Source: an uncultured Succiniclasticum sp. (GTDB lineage: Bacteria > Bacillota > Negativicutes > Acidaminococcales > Acidaminococcaceae). From it: a DNA stretch of 64,000 nucleotides. The translations under genes were made by a program, and so were the position numbers. Shown one piece after another: positions 24,568 to 34,051 of this stretch. A model generated the notes under the pieces. The model did not search any database. It worked only from the letters and a program-made list of their open reading frames with translations, and was not told where the DNA came from. The first letter of the stretch is position 1. Each line of letters starts with the position of its first letter. The DNA lies in the NCBI GenBank assembly GCA_900544275.1, contig UQUU01000005.1, positions 62,001 to 126,000 of the forward strand. The letters run 5' to 3'.

Positions 24568-26063
24568 GTATAAGTTCTCACGCGCCGGTATGGGTCGTAC
24601 TGCTGCCTTTGACGGCCAGCCTTTTGTGCCTTCTGTTCAGCCGCTTTAACCGAAAAGCCGGCGGCTGGTTGGTACAGGCCGCTCTGGCCGGCAGCTTTGC
24701 GGCGTCGCTGGCCACGTTGTACGAAGTTCTCGGGAAAGGCGGCAAAAGCGTCCATTACTGGATGGGCAACTGGGCGCCGCCGATCGGCATTGAATTTGCG
24801 CTGGATCCTCTGAATGTGTCGGTCCTGTGTATGATCACCTTTCTGTCCCTGGTCATCAGCTTTTACGGCCAGCCCTTTCTGGTGGAGGAAGACTGGCTCC
24901 ATTACGGCGGCTACTACACCCTCTACGGTCTGTTGACCGTAGGCCTGTGCGGCATGGTGGTGACCGGCGACGTTTTTAACATGTACGTTTATTTGGAGAT
25001 CATGTCTCTTTCCGGTTACGGTTTGATCGCCCTGGGCGGCAAAAAATCTATGGTAGCGGCGTTCCGCTACCTGCTGGTGGGCACCATCGCAGCCTCCCTT
25101 TATTTGTTAGGGGTCGGTTATGTGTACAGCATGACCGGTTCTTTGAATATGGCGGATATCGCGGTTCGCATCCAGCCCTTTGTTCATACGCCGCTGTTTG
25201 CTTTCGCCGTGGCCTGCTTCCTGATTGCTTTCGGGATCAAGATGGCTTTGTTCCCGCTGCATGGCTGGCAGCCGGACGCCTATACGTATTCCCATCCGGG
25301 CGCGGCCGGACTGATTGCCGGCTGTATGTCCAAAGTACCGGCCTATGCTATGCTGCGTTTCTTCTTCTTTATGTTCGGCATGCAGAACTCTATTATGTCC
25401 GGCTTGATGGACGTCATCGGCATCATGGGCATTTGCGGCATCCTGATCGGCTCCGTTATGGCGCTGGCTCAGTATGATTTCCGCCGTATGCTGGCGTATT
25501 CCTCGGTGGCGCAGTTAGGCTATATTGCGGTGGGCATGGCCATGGGCAACATGTACGGCTTTATCGGCGCTGTTCTCCACCTGATCAACCACGCATTTAT
25601 GAAAAGCTGCCTCTTTTTGGTTATCGGGGGCATCAGTTACCGCTTTGGTGAGGTCAACCTCTATCGCCTGGGCGGTCTGAATAAAAAAATGACGGTGAGC
25701 ACCGTGGCGATTATTTTTGCGGTGCTGTCCATGGTCGGCATTCCTCCCACCTGCGGTTTTTTCAGCAAGTGGTATTTAATGTTGGGCGCTTTTGAAGGCC
25801 GGCAGTATATTTATATCGTTGTGTTAGTCATCAGCTCCCTGCTGAATGCGGTCTATTACTTCCGCATCATTGAGCAGATGTTTGTCCAGCGGGAAGCTTC
25901 GTTGGTTGAAATCCATCACCCGGACAGCAAGTTCGGCCTGCCGATGAATATGGTTCTGCCCATCGGTATTACCGGATTGGGCATTTTATTCCTTGGCATT
26001 TACAGCTCTGATTTGGTGACGCGGGTGATTCAGTTAGGTTTGCCGGAGGTGTTTCTAAGATGA
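24564..26063 (+). CDS. mrpD: Antiporter subunit MrpD (first NuoN/NuoM-like subunit)
   Basis: 499-residue membrane protein with about fourteen helices, homologous to NuoL/M/N and MrpA/MrpD. The proton-path residues are present: E145 in TM5 (VYLEIMSLSGYG) and K226 in TM7 (GIKMALFPLHGW), with the typical PLHGWQPDAYTYSHP sequence after it and HLINHAFMKSCLF in the later helices. AGGAGGG precedes the ATG, which overlaps the mrpC stop. It is the most canonical of the three large subunits in this operon. Confidence 0.92.
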   Translation: MSISSHAPVWVVLLPLTASLLCLLFSRFNRKAGGWLVQAALAGSFAASLATLYEVLGKGGKSVHYWMGNWAPPIGIEFALDPLNVSVLCMITFLSLVISFYGQPFLVEEDWLHYGGYYTLYGLLTVGLCGMVVTGDVFNMYVYLEIMSLSGYGLIALGGKKSMVAAFRYLLVGTIAASLYLLGVGYVYSMTGSLNMADIAVRIQPFVHTPLFAFAVACFLIAFGIKMALFPLHGWQPDAYTYSHPGAAGLIAGCMSKVPAYAMLRFFFFMFGMQNSIMSGLMDVIGIMGICGILIGSVMALAQYDFRRMLAYSSVAQLGYIAVGMAMGNMYGFIGAVLHLINHAFMKSCLFLVIGGISYRFGEVNLYRLGGLNKKMTVSTVAIIFAVLSMVGIPPTCGFFSKWYLMLGAFEGRQYIYIVVLVISSLLNAVYYFRIIEQMFVQREASLVEIHHPDSKFGLPMNMVLPIGITGLGILFLGIYSSDLVTRVIQLGLPEVFLR

Positions 26064-27565
26064 TAGTAACCGATCCGAGACCTTTTTTAGGCGTAGGCGT
26101 AGCCTTTCTGGCGGCATTGCTGGTCTCCTGCAGCCGCAAATATCCCAATATCCGTGAGACCTGGAGCACACTGGGCGCTGTGATCATGTTTTCACTGGTG
26201 ATCAGCATGGTACCTGGCGTATTAGAGGGCAGCGTATACGAATGGACTTTGTTCAAGTTAACCGATACCATAGGTCTTACACTGCGTACGGATCCGGCCG
26301 GTATGATTTTTGCCTGTCTGGCTTCTCTTTTATGGATCCCCATCAATTTTTATTCCATAGGTTATATGCGGAATAATCATGAAGCGGAGCAGACCGGCTA
26401 TTTTGCTGCCTTCGCGGTTTGTCTGGGAGCTACTTTGGGGATTGCGCTGGCCAGCAACCTGCTGACCTTTTTCGTTTTCTATGAAATTTTAACGATTTTC
26501 TCGTATCCGCTGGTTTTACACGAACGGAATGAAGAAGCATTGGACGCCAGCCGTAAATATTTGGCGTATACGCTGGTTTCCGGGCAATTGTTTCTGGCCG
26601 GCACGGTGGGGGTTTATTGTATCAGCGGCACCATGGATTTTAAAGCCGGCGGGTTCCTGGATATCAACATGGCTCCTGTTTGGGTTTTACAATTACTATT
26701 TATCCTTATGATCTTAGCCGGCAGCGTCAAGGCTGCGGTGATGCCTCTGCACGGCTGGCTGCCGGCAGCTATGGTGGCGCCGACCCCGGTCAGCGCGTTG
26801 CTCCATGCGGTGGCCGTAGTAAAAACCGGTGCTTTTGCCGTACTGCGCATTATCGGCTTCGTATTTGGGCCGAAGCTTTTAAGTCAGCTGGGCACTGCCG
26901 ATGTATTGGCCTGGTTGGCTGCGCTTACCATTCTCGTGAGTTCTTTTATCGCTCTGAAACAGGATAACCTGAAACGTCGGCTGGCCTTTTCCACAATCGG
27001 GCAGCTAAGCTATATCGTGCTGGGCGCCGCGCTTCTGACTCCGCTGGCTATCAAAGGCGCCTATATGCATCTGGTGGCGCATGCGTTAATGAAGATCACC
27101 CTCTTTATGTGCGCCGGCTGTATTATCGTCCGCACGCATCTGCATGAGATCAGCGAAATGGACGGCATTGGGCGGCATATGCCGGTGACGATGGGTTGCT
27201 TTACCATTGCTTCTTTGGGGATTGCAGGTACGCCCTTTATCATAGGCTTTATCAGTAAATGGAACCTGGCTTTAGGCGCGATTCAGGCAGGGAAACCTTT
27301 ATTCGTGGTGGTCTGGGTGGCTTCGGCCCTTCTGGCCATTGCCTACCTGATGCCGGTAGTCCGAATGGCTTTCTTCAAGCCGGAGCCGGTGGAAGATCCG
27401 CGGCATTACGGCTCCATCAGCTACAACATGCTGATCCCGATCTGCGTGACCGCGATTCTGGCGGTGGTGCTGGGCTGTGATCCGGAACTGTTCCCGCCTG
27501 ACTTCTACAAACTGGCCGGCATGGCTTCCGATGCCATCTGCGCCGGATGGGGAGGTGGCTGGTAA
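26060..27565 (+). CDS. Second MrpD-like antiporter subunit
   Basis: 501-residue NuoM/MrpD-type membrane protein. The ion-path residues are kept: E142 in FFVFYEILTIFSYP and K224 in GSVKAAVMPLHGW, followed by LPAAMVAPTPVSALLHA and HLVAHALMKITLF. It overlaps the previous gene by four bases. MrpA in its short form (without the DUF4040 tail) would occupy this role, but the length of 501 and the absence of the tail make it a MrpD-like paralogue; phylogeny would be needed to say which. Confidence 0.88.
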   Translation: MIVTDPRPFLGVGVAFLAALLVSCSRKYPNIRETWSTLGAVIMFSLVISMVPGVLEGSVYEWTLFKLTDTIGLTLRTDPAGMIFACLASLLWIPINFYSIGYMRNNHEAEQTGYFAAFAVCLGATLGIALASNLLTFFVFYEILTIFSYPLVLHERNEEALDASRKYLAYTLVSGQLFLAGTVGVYCISGTMDFKAGGFLDINMAPVWVLQLLFILMILAGSVKAAVMPLHGWLPAAMVAPTPVSALLHAVAVVKTGAFAVLRIIGFVFGPKLLSQLGTADVLAWLAALTILVSSFIALKQDNLKRRLAFSTIGQLSYIVLGAALLTPLAIKGAYMHLVAHALMKITLFMCAGCIIVRTHLHEISEMDGIGRHMPVTMGCFTIASLGIAGTPFIIGFISKWNLALGAIQAGKPLFVVVWVASALLAIAYLMPVVRMAFFKPEPVEDPRHYGSISYNMLIPICVTAILAVVLGCDPELFPPDFYKLAGMASDAICAGWGGGW

Positions 27566-27831
27566 TGTTTGATCTGGTAAACGATAAAAAAACAAAAAAT
27601 AAAGTCATGCTGTTTTCCCTGTTTGCTGCGGTGGCGCTTTTCGCGGCAGCGTATGCTGCGGGTGTTTTCAACGAACCGGCCCACGAGCTGCTGGAAAAAC
27701 CTTTCATGATGGTGGTGTTCGGCTTCCTCGGTTGCTGGGTGCTGATCATCGCGGCTAAAATAATCATGACCCCGCTGCTCCAGCGCGACGAAGACTATTA
27801 TCAGAAGGGAGATGATGATGCAGATGTTTGA
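27565..27831 (+). CDS. Small two-helix membrane protein of the antiporter operon
   Basis: 88-residue protein with two hydrophobic helices (about 14-32 and 48-68) and an acidic tail (DEDYYQKGDDDADV). The ATG overlaps the previous stop (TAATG), and GGAGGTGG lies seven bases ahead. It occupies the place of small linker subunits such as MbhI between large antiporter subunits; I infer an equivalent structural role, but there is no motif that proves it. Confidence 0.7.
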   Translation: MFDLVNDKKTKNKVMLFSLFAAVALFAAAYAAGVFNEPAHELLEKPFMMVVFGFLGCWVLIIAAKIIMTPLLQRDEDYYQKGDDDADV

Positions 27832-29557
27832 GAACTTTCATCCCGGCTTCATCTTTTTCCTGGTAGGTATGTTTGCCTGCGTCGGCTCCTACAAGCTACG
27901 CAAGATGATTTTGGCCTGCGGTCCCTTTTTGGCGCTGATCGCTGTGTTTGATCTGGCGCCCGGTATGGTGAAAGACTTTGCCTTTCTGCCGGACTGGACC
28001 AGCCATTATTTGTATGTGGATAAATTGAGCTGGGTCTTTGTCCTGATTTTCTGCATCATGGGTTGCATCGGCGGTGTCTTCAGCTGTCATAACAAAAGCC
28101 CGTTGGAAGCTTTGTGCAGTATGAGTTACGTTGGCGCTTCCATCAGTACGGCACTGGCTCACGACTGGATCACCTTCCTGTTTTTCTGGGAGCTGATGGC
28201 CGTAACGTCCCTGTTCCTGGTCTGGAACGACCCTCGGCCCGGCAGCCGCGGCGCAGGTACGCGCTACATCCTCATGCATACGTTGAGCGGCAACTTTGTG
28301 CTCTTTGGCGTTTTGCTTAAATTATCCCAGGGACAGTACCTGGTGCAAAACCTGGTGAACGGCCCTCATGACGTATCGTTCTGGCTGATCCTTACCGGCG
28401 TTTGCATTAATGTGGCGGCGGTTCCGCTGCACGCATGGATCGTGGATGCCTATCCGTCTGCCACCATCACTGGTAGCGTATTTATGTCCAGCTACACGAC
28501 CAAGGTGGCGGTCTATGCGTTGCTGCGCATCTTCGGCGGCACGGAACTACTTATTGGTGTAGGCGTGTTGATGGCGTTGTATGGCGCGTTATATGCTGTC
28601 ATGGAAAACGATATGCTGAAGCTCTTGAGCTATCATATTGTCAGTCAGGTGGGCTACATGGTGGCGGGGGCCGGTATCGGTACCGTCATGAGCATGAACG
28701 GGGCTACCGCCCATGCCTTCTGCGATATTCTCTTTAAATCGCTGCTCTTTATGTGCTGCAATGCCATTATTTATGCCACGGGGGTACGGAAGATCAACCA
28801 GCTGGGCGGCATGGCCCGGCGTTATCCCGCCGTATTCATCTGCTTTGTGGTGGGGGCCTTCTCCATCTCCGGCATTCCGCTCTTTAATGGCTTTGTCAGT
28901 AAGACCATGACCATTGCCGCCGCCGGACAGGCGGAAATGGCAATAACTGCCATCCTGCTGGAACTGGCCAGCGTCGGTACTTTATTGTCCATCTGCTTCA
29001 AGATGATGTACTTTATCTTCCTGGCGCCGGATCGGGGCGAAGCGCCCGAGCAGCAATCGATCCCTACCAATATGACGATCGCTATGATTATGGGAGCTGT
29101 GTGTTGTACGGCCATTGGCGTATTCCCCGGTCTGTTGTATCAATACCTGCCCTTTGGCGCAGTGACTTATGTGCCCTATACCATGGGCCATGTAACGGGG
29201 CTTCTTTCCATGAGCTTCGCCGCTTTGATCCCCTTCCTCATGTTCCTGCCCCGAATGGAGCCTCATATGGCGTTATCGTTAGATACAGACTGGGTTTATC
29301 GGCGTCCGCTGAAGAAATTTTTCCTGACGGTCACCTACCTGTGCTTTGGCCTCTGCCGCAGCCTGGGTCGGGCCTGGGGTGTAGGCGTACGGCAGTTTAT
29401 GGACGTTTGCGCGAACCCCATGTTGTTGATGGACGCCCGCCCTTTCCGGGTGAAAAAACACTACAGCCCGGATAACTACCGTACCGCGATCAGCGATACC
29501 ATTATGATCATACTGACGGTGCTGTTTATTTGTGTCTTCTATTTCAGGACACTGTGA
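27818..29557 (+). CDS. Third antiporter-like (NuoL/MrpA-N-like) subunit, TM7 lysine replaced
   Basis: 579-residue membrane protein with about fifteen helices and a C-terminal extension of about 90 residues ending in a further helix. E125 in FLFFWELMAV matches the TM5 glutamate. In TM7 the usual lysine before the PLH motif is N198 (GVCINVAAVPLHAW). The TM8 lysine is kept in SSYTTKVAVYALLR, and CDILFKSLLFMCCNAI stands for the later lysine helix. Of the ATGs at 27812, 27815, 27818 and 27824, 27818 has the best distance from AAGGGAG. It is the last gene before a terminator. Confidence 0.85.
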   Translation: MQMFENFHPGFIFFLVGMFACVGSYKLRKMILACGPFLALIAVFDLAPGMVKDFAFLPDWTSHYLYVDKLSWVFVLIFCIMGCIGGVFSCHNKSPLEALCSMSYVGASISTALAHDWITFLFFWELMAVTSLFLVWNDPRPGSRGAGTRYILMHTLSGNFVLFGVLLKLSQGQYLVQNLVNGPHDVSFWLILTGVCINVAAVPLHAWIVDAYPSATITGSVFMSSYTTKVAVYALLRIFGGTELLIGVGVLMALYGALYAVMENDMLKLLSYHIVSQVGYMVAGAGIGTVMSMNGATAHAFCDILFKSLLFMCCNAIIYATGVRKINQLGGMARRYPAVFICFVVGAFSISGIPLFNGFVSKTMTIAAAGQAEMAITAILLELASVGTLLSICFKMMYFIFLAPDRGEAPEQQSIPTNMTIAMIMGAVCCTAIGVFPGLLYQYLPFGAVTYVPYTMGHVTGLLSMSFAALIPFLMFLPRMEPHMALSLDTDWVYRRPLKKFFLTVTYLCFGLCRSLGRAWGVGVRQFMDVCANPMLLMDARPFRVKKHYSPDNYRTAISDTIMIILTVLFICVFYFRTL

Positions 29558-29605
29558 CAGAAGTAGATAATATGATTAAGTAAGAAAAAGACAGGATAAA
29601 TGGAA

Positions 29606-29645
29606 ACAACCCCACGGCTTTGAGCTACGGGGTTGTCGTTTTTGA
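29606..29645 (+). terminator. Terminator of the antiporter operon
   Basis: ACAACCCC at 29606-29613 pairs with GGGGTTGT at 29629-29636, with GGCT/AGCT inside, followed by CGTTTTTG. Convergent with the leftward pseudogene that follows. Confidence 0.85.
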
Positions 29646-29677
29646 GCAAATTTTTTCTGCCGGGAAACCACAGTGAT

Positions 29678-31537
29678 TTAATTTGCCACTTTTTCCTCAG
29701 AGATGTTTCTTTTCCCGTGTAGGGTTTTGGCATTTTCGCGGGTAATAGAATATTTCTTATTCGTAATATCGTATTCCGGATGGTAAAAATTAGTATCTGC
29801 ATGCAAGAGTCCGGAAACGGTGTCAAAAATCAAATCATTGGTGAATACAGACTGGCTATGATTTTTTAGATTTGGTAAAATTTCAGGATACTCTTTTTGA
29901 TATTTAGGAGAAAGATAAATCCAAAACGGAATACGAACCATGGAGAAATAAAAGGGCGAAGCGGTGTGCATATACTTCATATCTTCCCCATGATCAGAGA
30001 AATAAATCATAGACTGTAAATTTAAATTTTTCTGCGCATACTCAAAAATCTCTTGCAAGACATAGTCTGTATAAAGAAGAGAGGGCGTATATTTCGGATA
30101 AGGCATTTCTTTTGGAAGAGAATGTGTTTCCAGAAAAGAATCAGGCACTCGTTCCGGATAGCGATTGTGACTGCCCATGAGATGCAGGATAATAAAATGA
30201 TTTTCTGTAGAAGGAAGCCGCAGCGTCCGTAGTTCTTTTAAGATTTCTTCATCGTAGTGCCCCTTCGACTAGATGCATTTGTCCGCCCGTTCTGCGACTA
30301 CGGTGATTCCGGCATCATAAATGGAACCTTTTTCCTGCATAGAGATCCAATAGGTATGGTAGCCTGCCTTTTTGGCCAGATCAAGTAAGCTGACCCCTTC
30401 TTTAAGGCAAGTATTATTATATTGATTGACACTGGTCAGCGCTTGCGTCAATGCCATTATCGTATTAGGAAAGTTTGCGTAGGAATTTTGCATAAAGGCA
30501 AAATCTTTTTGCCGGGAACAACGATCTTCCCATGGCGTAGTCGCAACATTTAAGGTAGTATTAAATGCGCTCATGTAGTCTCGGTTGGCACTTTCGCCGA
30601 TAACCAGAACGATGCTGCCGGGTGCTTTGCGTGAAGCTAAACCGGAGAGGGAAGCTTTGTTGAACATAAGTTTCTTTGAATTCTTGTCTATATTATCATG
30701 CAATTCCGTGAAGGCTGACAATAAACCTCCGTTTTGCGTTAATCCATCATACATGTCAAAAGGAAATACTTTCATCAAATGATGCCCGAACAGAAACAAA
30801 GAAACAAGCAGAAAAATAGTGAGAAATTTTTTAGGAAGCGTATGGGATAGAATAAAGAGGTGTTTGGATAATGTGAGCTTATAGGTGACAAAAGTAACGG
30901 ATAAGAAAATAACAAGAAAAAGGGAAAAAAGTCCTGCGATAAAAACCGGGGACATAAATTGAAGCAGATAGGCTCTCGCTTCGTTTATATTCGTGTTTAA
31001 TATGGCGACAAGCGCGAATAAGTCAAATACATCGTGATAAATATAATAATAACCGATATAGAACAGGGGCAGAATAGTAGCAAGAAAATATATGATACTT
31101 AATAACATTATGCTTGGAATGCGTAACACACTCAAGGTACTGATTGCTTTTAAACCAATAAGCAAAGCTAAAAAAAGCAGCGGTGCAAAGGTATAAAATT
31201 GACCTAAATAAGGGAGTTGATTCGTATATGTCAGAGGAATTGAGTAAAGGACTATCATTAGAATAGAGGGAAGTGCTGCAAAAAGAATCTGTGGTTGCAG
31301 CTTTTTGCAATTAAAAATAATTTGGACTATACTTGAAACGATAACAAAAAAAAGAGACCCTCTGATTAAGCGCAGGACGGTAGTTTGTTTTAAACTGAAA
31401 ATTGCCTGGGCGTCCCAAAGCAGAAACATAAGAAAAGAGTAAATACAAACCAGGATCAACAAAGTGTTTTTCCAGGGAATTTGTGATTGTATTGCAGTTG
31501 TTGTTTTATAGACTAATTCAGATAATCGACTTTGCAA
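29678..31537 (-). pseudogene. EptA-type phosphoethanolamine transferase interrupted by one TAG
   Basis: A 620-codon frame on the minus strand is open throughout except for one TAG at 30271-30269. Upstream are about six membrane helices and the first half of the sulfatase-fold domain (VIGESANRDYMSAF, then NTIMALTQAL with the likely Thr nucleophile, and YHTYWISMQ). Downstream are LHLMGSHNRYP and YFSDHGEDM with metal ligands. The paralogue at 34052-35866 has Trp at the corresponding place, so TGG to TAG explains the stop. AGGAGGTG stands eight bases before TTG 31537; the GTG at 31546 lies in the site. The family adds phosphoethanolamine to lipid A or core sugars. Low GC and codon use differ from the flanking antiporter genes. 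Confidence 0.85.
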
Positions 31538-31703
31538 AAGAAACACCTCCTATTTGAGTATTTTATAGTCCCTCTGCATTGTTGTCAAACTAATAAAGAT
31601 TTTATTTTTTCAGAATCTTTGGTAGAATAATGAAAAGCATAATTTTGGAAATGTGTGCCATGCTAATGAAAGAAACGAAGGATGATTTATGAGGAGCAGG
31701 AGG

Positions 31704-32402
31704 ATGAAAAACCGAGTGTTAGTAACAGGTGAGCCGGTTTTATAGGCTCTCATCTATGTGACCGATTGGTCAGAGAAGGAAATGACGTTATTTGTATGGA
31801 TAACCTGTTTACAGGCAAGAAGAACAACATTCGTCACTTGTTGAGTAATCCATATTTTGAATTTATATGCTATGATGTGACAGAGCCATTTTACGCAGAA
31901 GTTAATCAAATCTATAATCTTGCCTGCCCCGCCAGTCCTGTTCACTACCGGCATGACCCGGTAAAAACAGACAAGACAAATGTGCTGAGAGTCAAAAACA
32001 TGTTAGGGCTGGCCAAACGGGTGAACGCAAGAATACTGCAAGCCAGTACATCAGAGGTTTATGGAGACCCATTGATACATCCTCAGCCCGAAACGTACTG
32101 GGAAAACACAAATCCGATCGGATCTCGTTCTTGCTATGACGAGGGGAAAAAGAATGCCATATACGCTGTTCTTTGACTATCATAGAGGGAAAGGTGTGGA
32201 TATAAAAGTGGTTCGCATTTTTAATACATATGGACCGCAGATGGACTGTTGCGATGGTCGTGTCGTATCTAATTTTATTGTGCAGGTTTTGTAAAATAAG
32301 GATATTACAATTTATGGTACAGGGAGCTAAACGCGCAGTTTTCAATTCATCGATGATCTGCTTGAATTACACAACTGCTTTTTGTTACAATATTTAATAT
32401 AG
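31704..32402 (+). pseudogene. Decayed UDP-glucuronate decarboxylase (UXS-like) gene
   Basis: Remnant of an NAD-dependent sugar-nucleotide epimerase/decarboxylase. It starts at ATG 31704 after GGAGCAGGAGG and reads MKNRVLVTG. One base is missing near 31731; restoring it gives GGAGFIGSHL and then CMDNLFTGKKNNIRHL, NLACPASPVHY, STSEVYGDP and YDEGK. A second frameshift near 32160-32175 leads to LFFDYHRGKGVDIKVVRIFN, and TAA stops at 32292-32294 and 32328-32330 replace Gln codons of the family. Similarity ends at RSFQFIDDLLELHN, so about 100 C-terminal residues are missing. The intact enzyme would have made UDP-xylose for surface sugar synthesis. Confidence 0.88.
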
Positions 32403-32413
32403 TAGACTAAAAT
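32385..32413 (+). promoter_or_regulatory. Probable larA promoter
   Basis: TTACAA at 32385-32390, a 17-base spacer and TAAAAT at 32408-32413, placed at the very end of the decayed decarboxylase gene and about 100 bases before the larA start. Confidence 0.55.
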
Positions 32414-32519
32414 TAAAAGAACTTTTTAGGCTCTGGTCTACGGCCTTTAAAATATTTTATTCAGCTGAAATATATTGTGTTAACTGCTGTCAAAGAACAG
32501 AAGGGGAGGCAAATTTGTT

Positions 32520-33809
32520 ATGAAACAGTATACTTTCCATTATGGTCATGGGAGCAAATCGTTTACTCTGGATGAAAATCGTGTTTTGAATGAAATAAAT
32601 ATGCCGGAAACACCTGTGATGGAAAATGTGGCGCAAGGGGTACTGGACGCGATTTACCATCCCATCGGTATGCCGCCGATCAATGAGCTGATCAAACCGG
32701 GGCAGACCGTTACCTTTATTTGCAACGATCCCACCCGTGTGGCAAACAGCTTTGATTTTATGCCTGTCTTAGTCAACGAAATGAATAAACTGGGGATTCC
32801 CGATGAAAATATGCAGATCGTGTTCAGTCTGGGAACCCATCGCCTGATGACAAAAGAAGAAATGGCGGAAGGCGTGGGAGAAGAAGTGGCCCGCCGGATC
32901 AAAATGTTTAACAGTGACGCCAATGTGCCGGAAGACTTTGAGTATTTTGGAACTACAAGCCGCTTTACGCCGGTATTGATTCATAAGAAAATCTGTCACA
33001 GCGACCATGTAATTTTGACTGGAACGATCGTACACCACTATTTCAGCGGTTATGGCGGGGGACGCAAAGCCGTACTTCCGGGGTGCGCCGCCATGGAAAC
33101 AGTGCGTCATAATCATAGTTTTATGCTGGATCCCAACAGCGGGTTAGGCAAGACCGCGGGCAATCCTGTTTATGAGGACCAGATGGAAGGGGCCGCTCTC
33201 TGGGCTGCTGCGATGCAGAAACGAGGTTGTAATGTATTTTTGTTCAATGCGATTTTGGATGCGGAGCATCGTTTCCTGCGCATGTTTGCGGGCCATTATA
33301 TCGATGCTCATATTGAAGCCTGTAAATTTGTCAACCAGGTGTACGGCGTAAAAATTAAAAAGCAGGCAGACGTGGTAGTCGTCTCCTGCGGCGGTTATCC
33401 CAAGGATATTAACGTGTATCAGATGCAAAAGACCATGGATAACAGCGTGCTGGCCTGTCGCCAGGGCGGCGTAGTTATTTTGTTGGCAGAATGTGAAGAA
33501 GGCAGCGGCAGTAAGGTGCTGGAAGAAACATGTAAACGATTGAAAACGGCTGACGCCATTGAAGCTGAACTGCGCAAACGCTTTGTTATTGGCGCCAATA
33601 AAGCCTATGCTGTTACCCGTCTGACTAAAAAGGCGCACTTTATCCTTGTGACCGGGCTGGACAAAAAAATGGCGCAGGAAATGCTATTTACTGATGCGGT
33701 AGGCAGCGTAGAGGAAGCGTTGGCAGAGGCGGAAAAGATTGTGGGCAAAGATTACAGTGTGATCTTAATGCCTACCGGTAGCCTGACCGTACCGTTGTTG
33801 GAAGAATGA
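32520..33809 (+). CDS. larA: LarA-family nickel-pincer racemase (lactate racemase-like)
   Basis: 429-residue enzyme of the LarA superfamily, which uses a nickel-pincer nucleotide to racemise or epimerise 2-hydroxy acids. Residues that match the Lactobacillus enzyme are H173 (in IVHHYFSGYGGGRK, which also has H172), K183, a His in VRHNHSF (near 199) and a His in LGTHRL (near 108). NDPTRVANS fits the N-terminal domain. No larB, larC or larE genes for cofactor synthesis are in this window. AGGGGAGG precedes the ATG. Its GC content is higher than that of the surface-sugar genes around it. D/L-lactate is the best-known substrate, but relatives with other substrates exist. Confidence 0.85.
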   Translation: MKQYTFHYGHGSKSFTLDENRVLNEINMPETPVMENVAQGVLDAIYHPIGMPPINELIKPGQTVTFICNDPTRVANSFDFMPVLVNEMNKLGIPDENMQIVFSLGTHRLMTKEEMAEGVGEEVARRIKMFNSDANVPEDFEYFGTTSRFTPVLIHKKICHSDHVILTGTIVHHYFSGYGGGRKAVLPGCAAMETVRHNHSFMLDPNSGLGKTAGNPVYEDQMEGAALWAAAMQKRGCNVFLFNAILDAEHRFLRMFAGHYIDAHIEACKFVNQVYGVKIKKQADVVVVSCGGYPKDINVYQMQKTMDNSVLACRQGGVVILLAECEEGSGSKVLEETCKRLKTADAIEAELRKRFVIGANKAYAVTRLTKKAHFILVTGLDKKMAQEMLFTDAVGSVEEALAEAEKIVGKDYSVILMPTGSLTVPLLEE

Positions 33810-33846
33810 GGATATTGTGTTGTTATGCAAGATACTCTAAGTACGA

Positions 33847-33880
33847 AACGCACCATGTTATATGTATGATATGGTGCGTT
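33847..33880 (+). terminator. Hairpin after larA
   Basis: AACGCACCAT at 33847-33856 pairs perfectly with ATGGTGCGTT at 33871-33880. It is followed by ATATTT, a weak T-tract, so it is a probable terminator only. Confidence 0.55.
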
Positions 33881-34051
33881 ATATTTGGCATCTTCCGGGA
33901 TTTTTTATGAGCCTTGCTCCTGGCAAGAGGAACTAATTTCTATTTAAGATTTATAAGTCTGTTTTAATTGTTTTGCGCTGTTACGTATGTGCGTATTTGT
34001 ATTGTCATAGGCGTACTGGAATCCATAAGAGAGAAAGAAAGAGGGCAGGTC

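Noticed and set aside
30269..30271. TAG as a pyrrolysine codon
   Set aside because: No PYLIS-like element or pyl genes are visible, and the paralogue has an ordinary Trp; a nonsense mutation is simpler.
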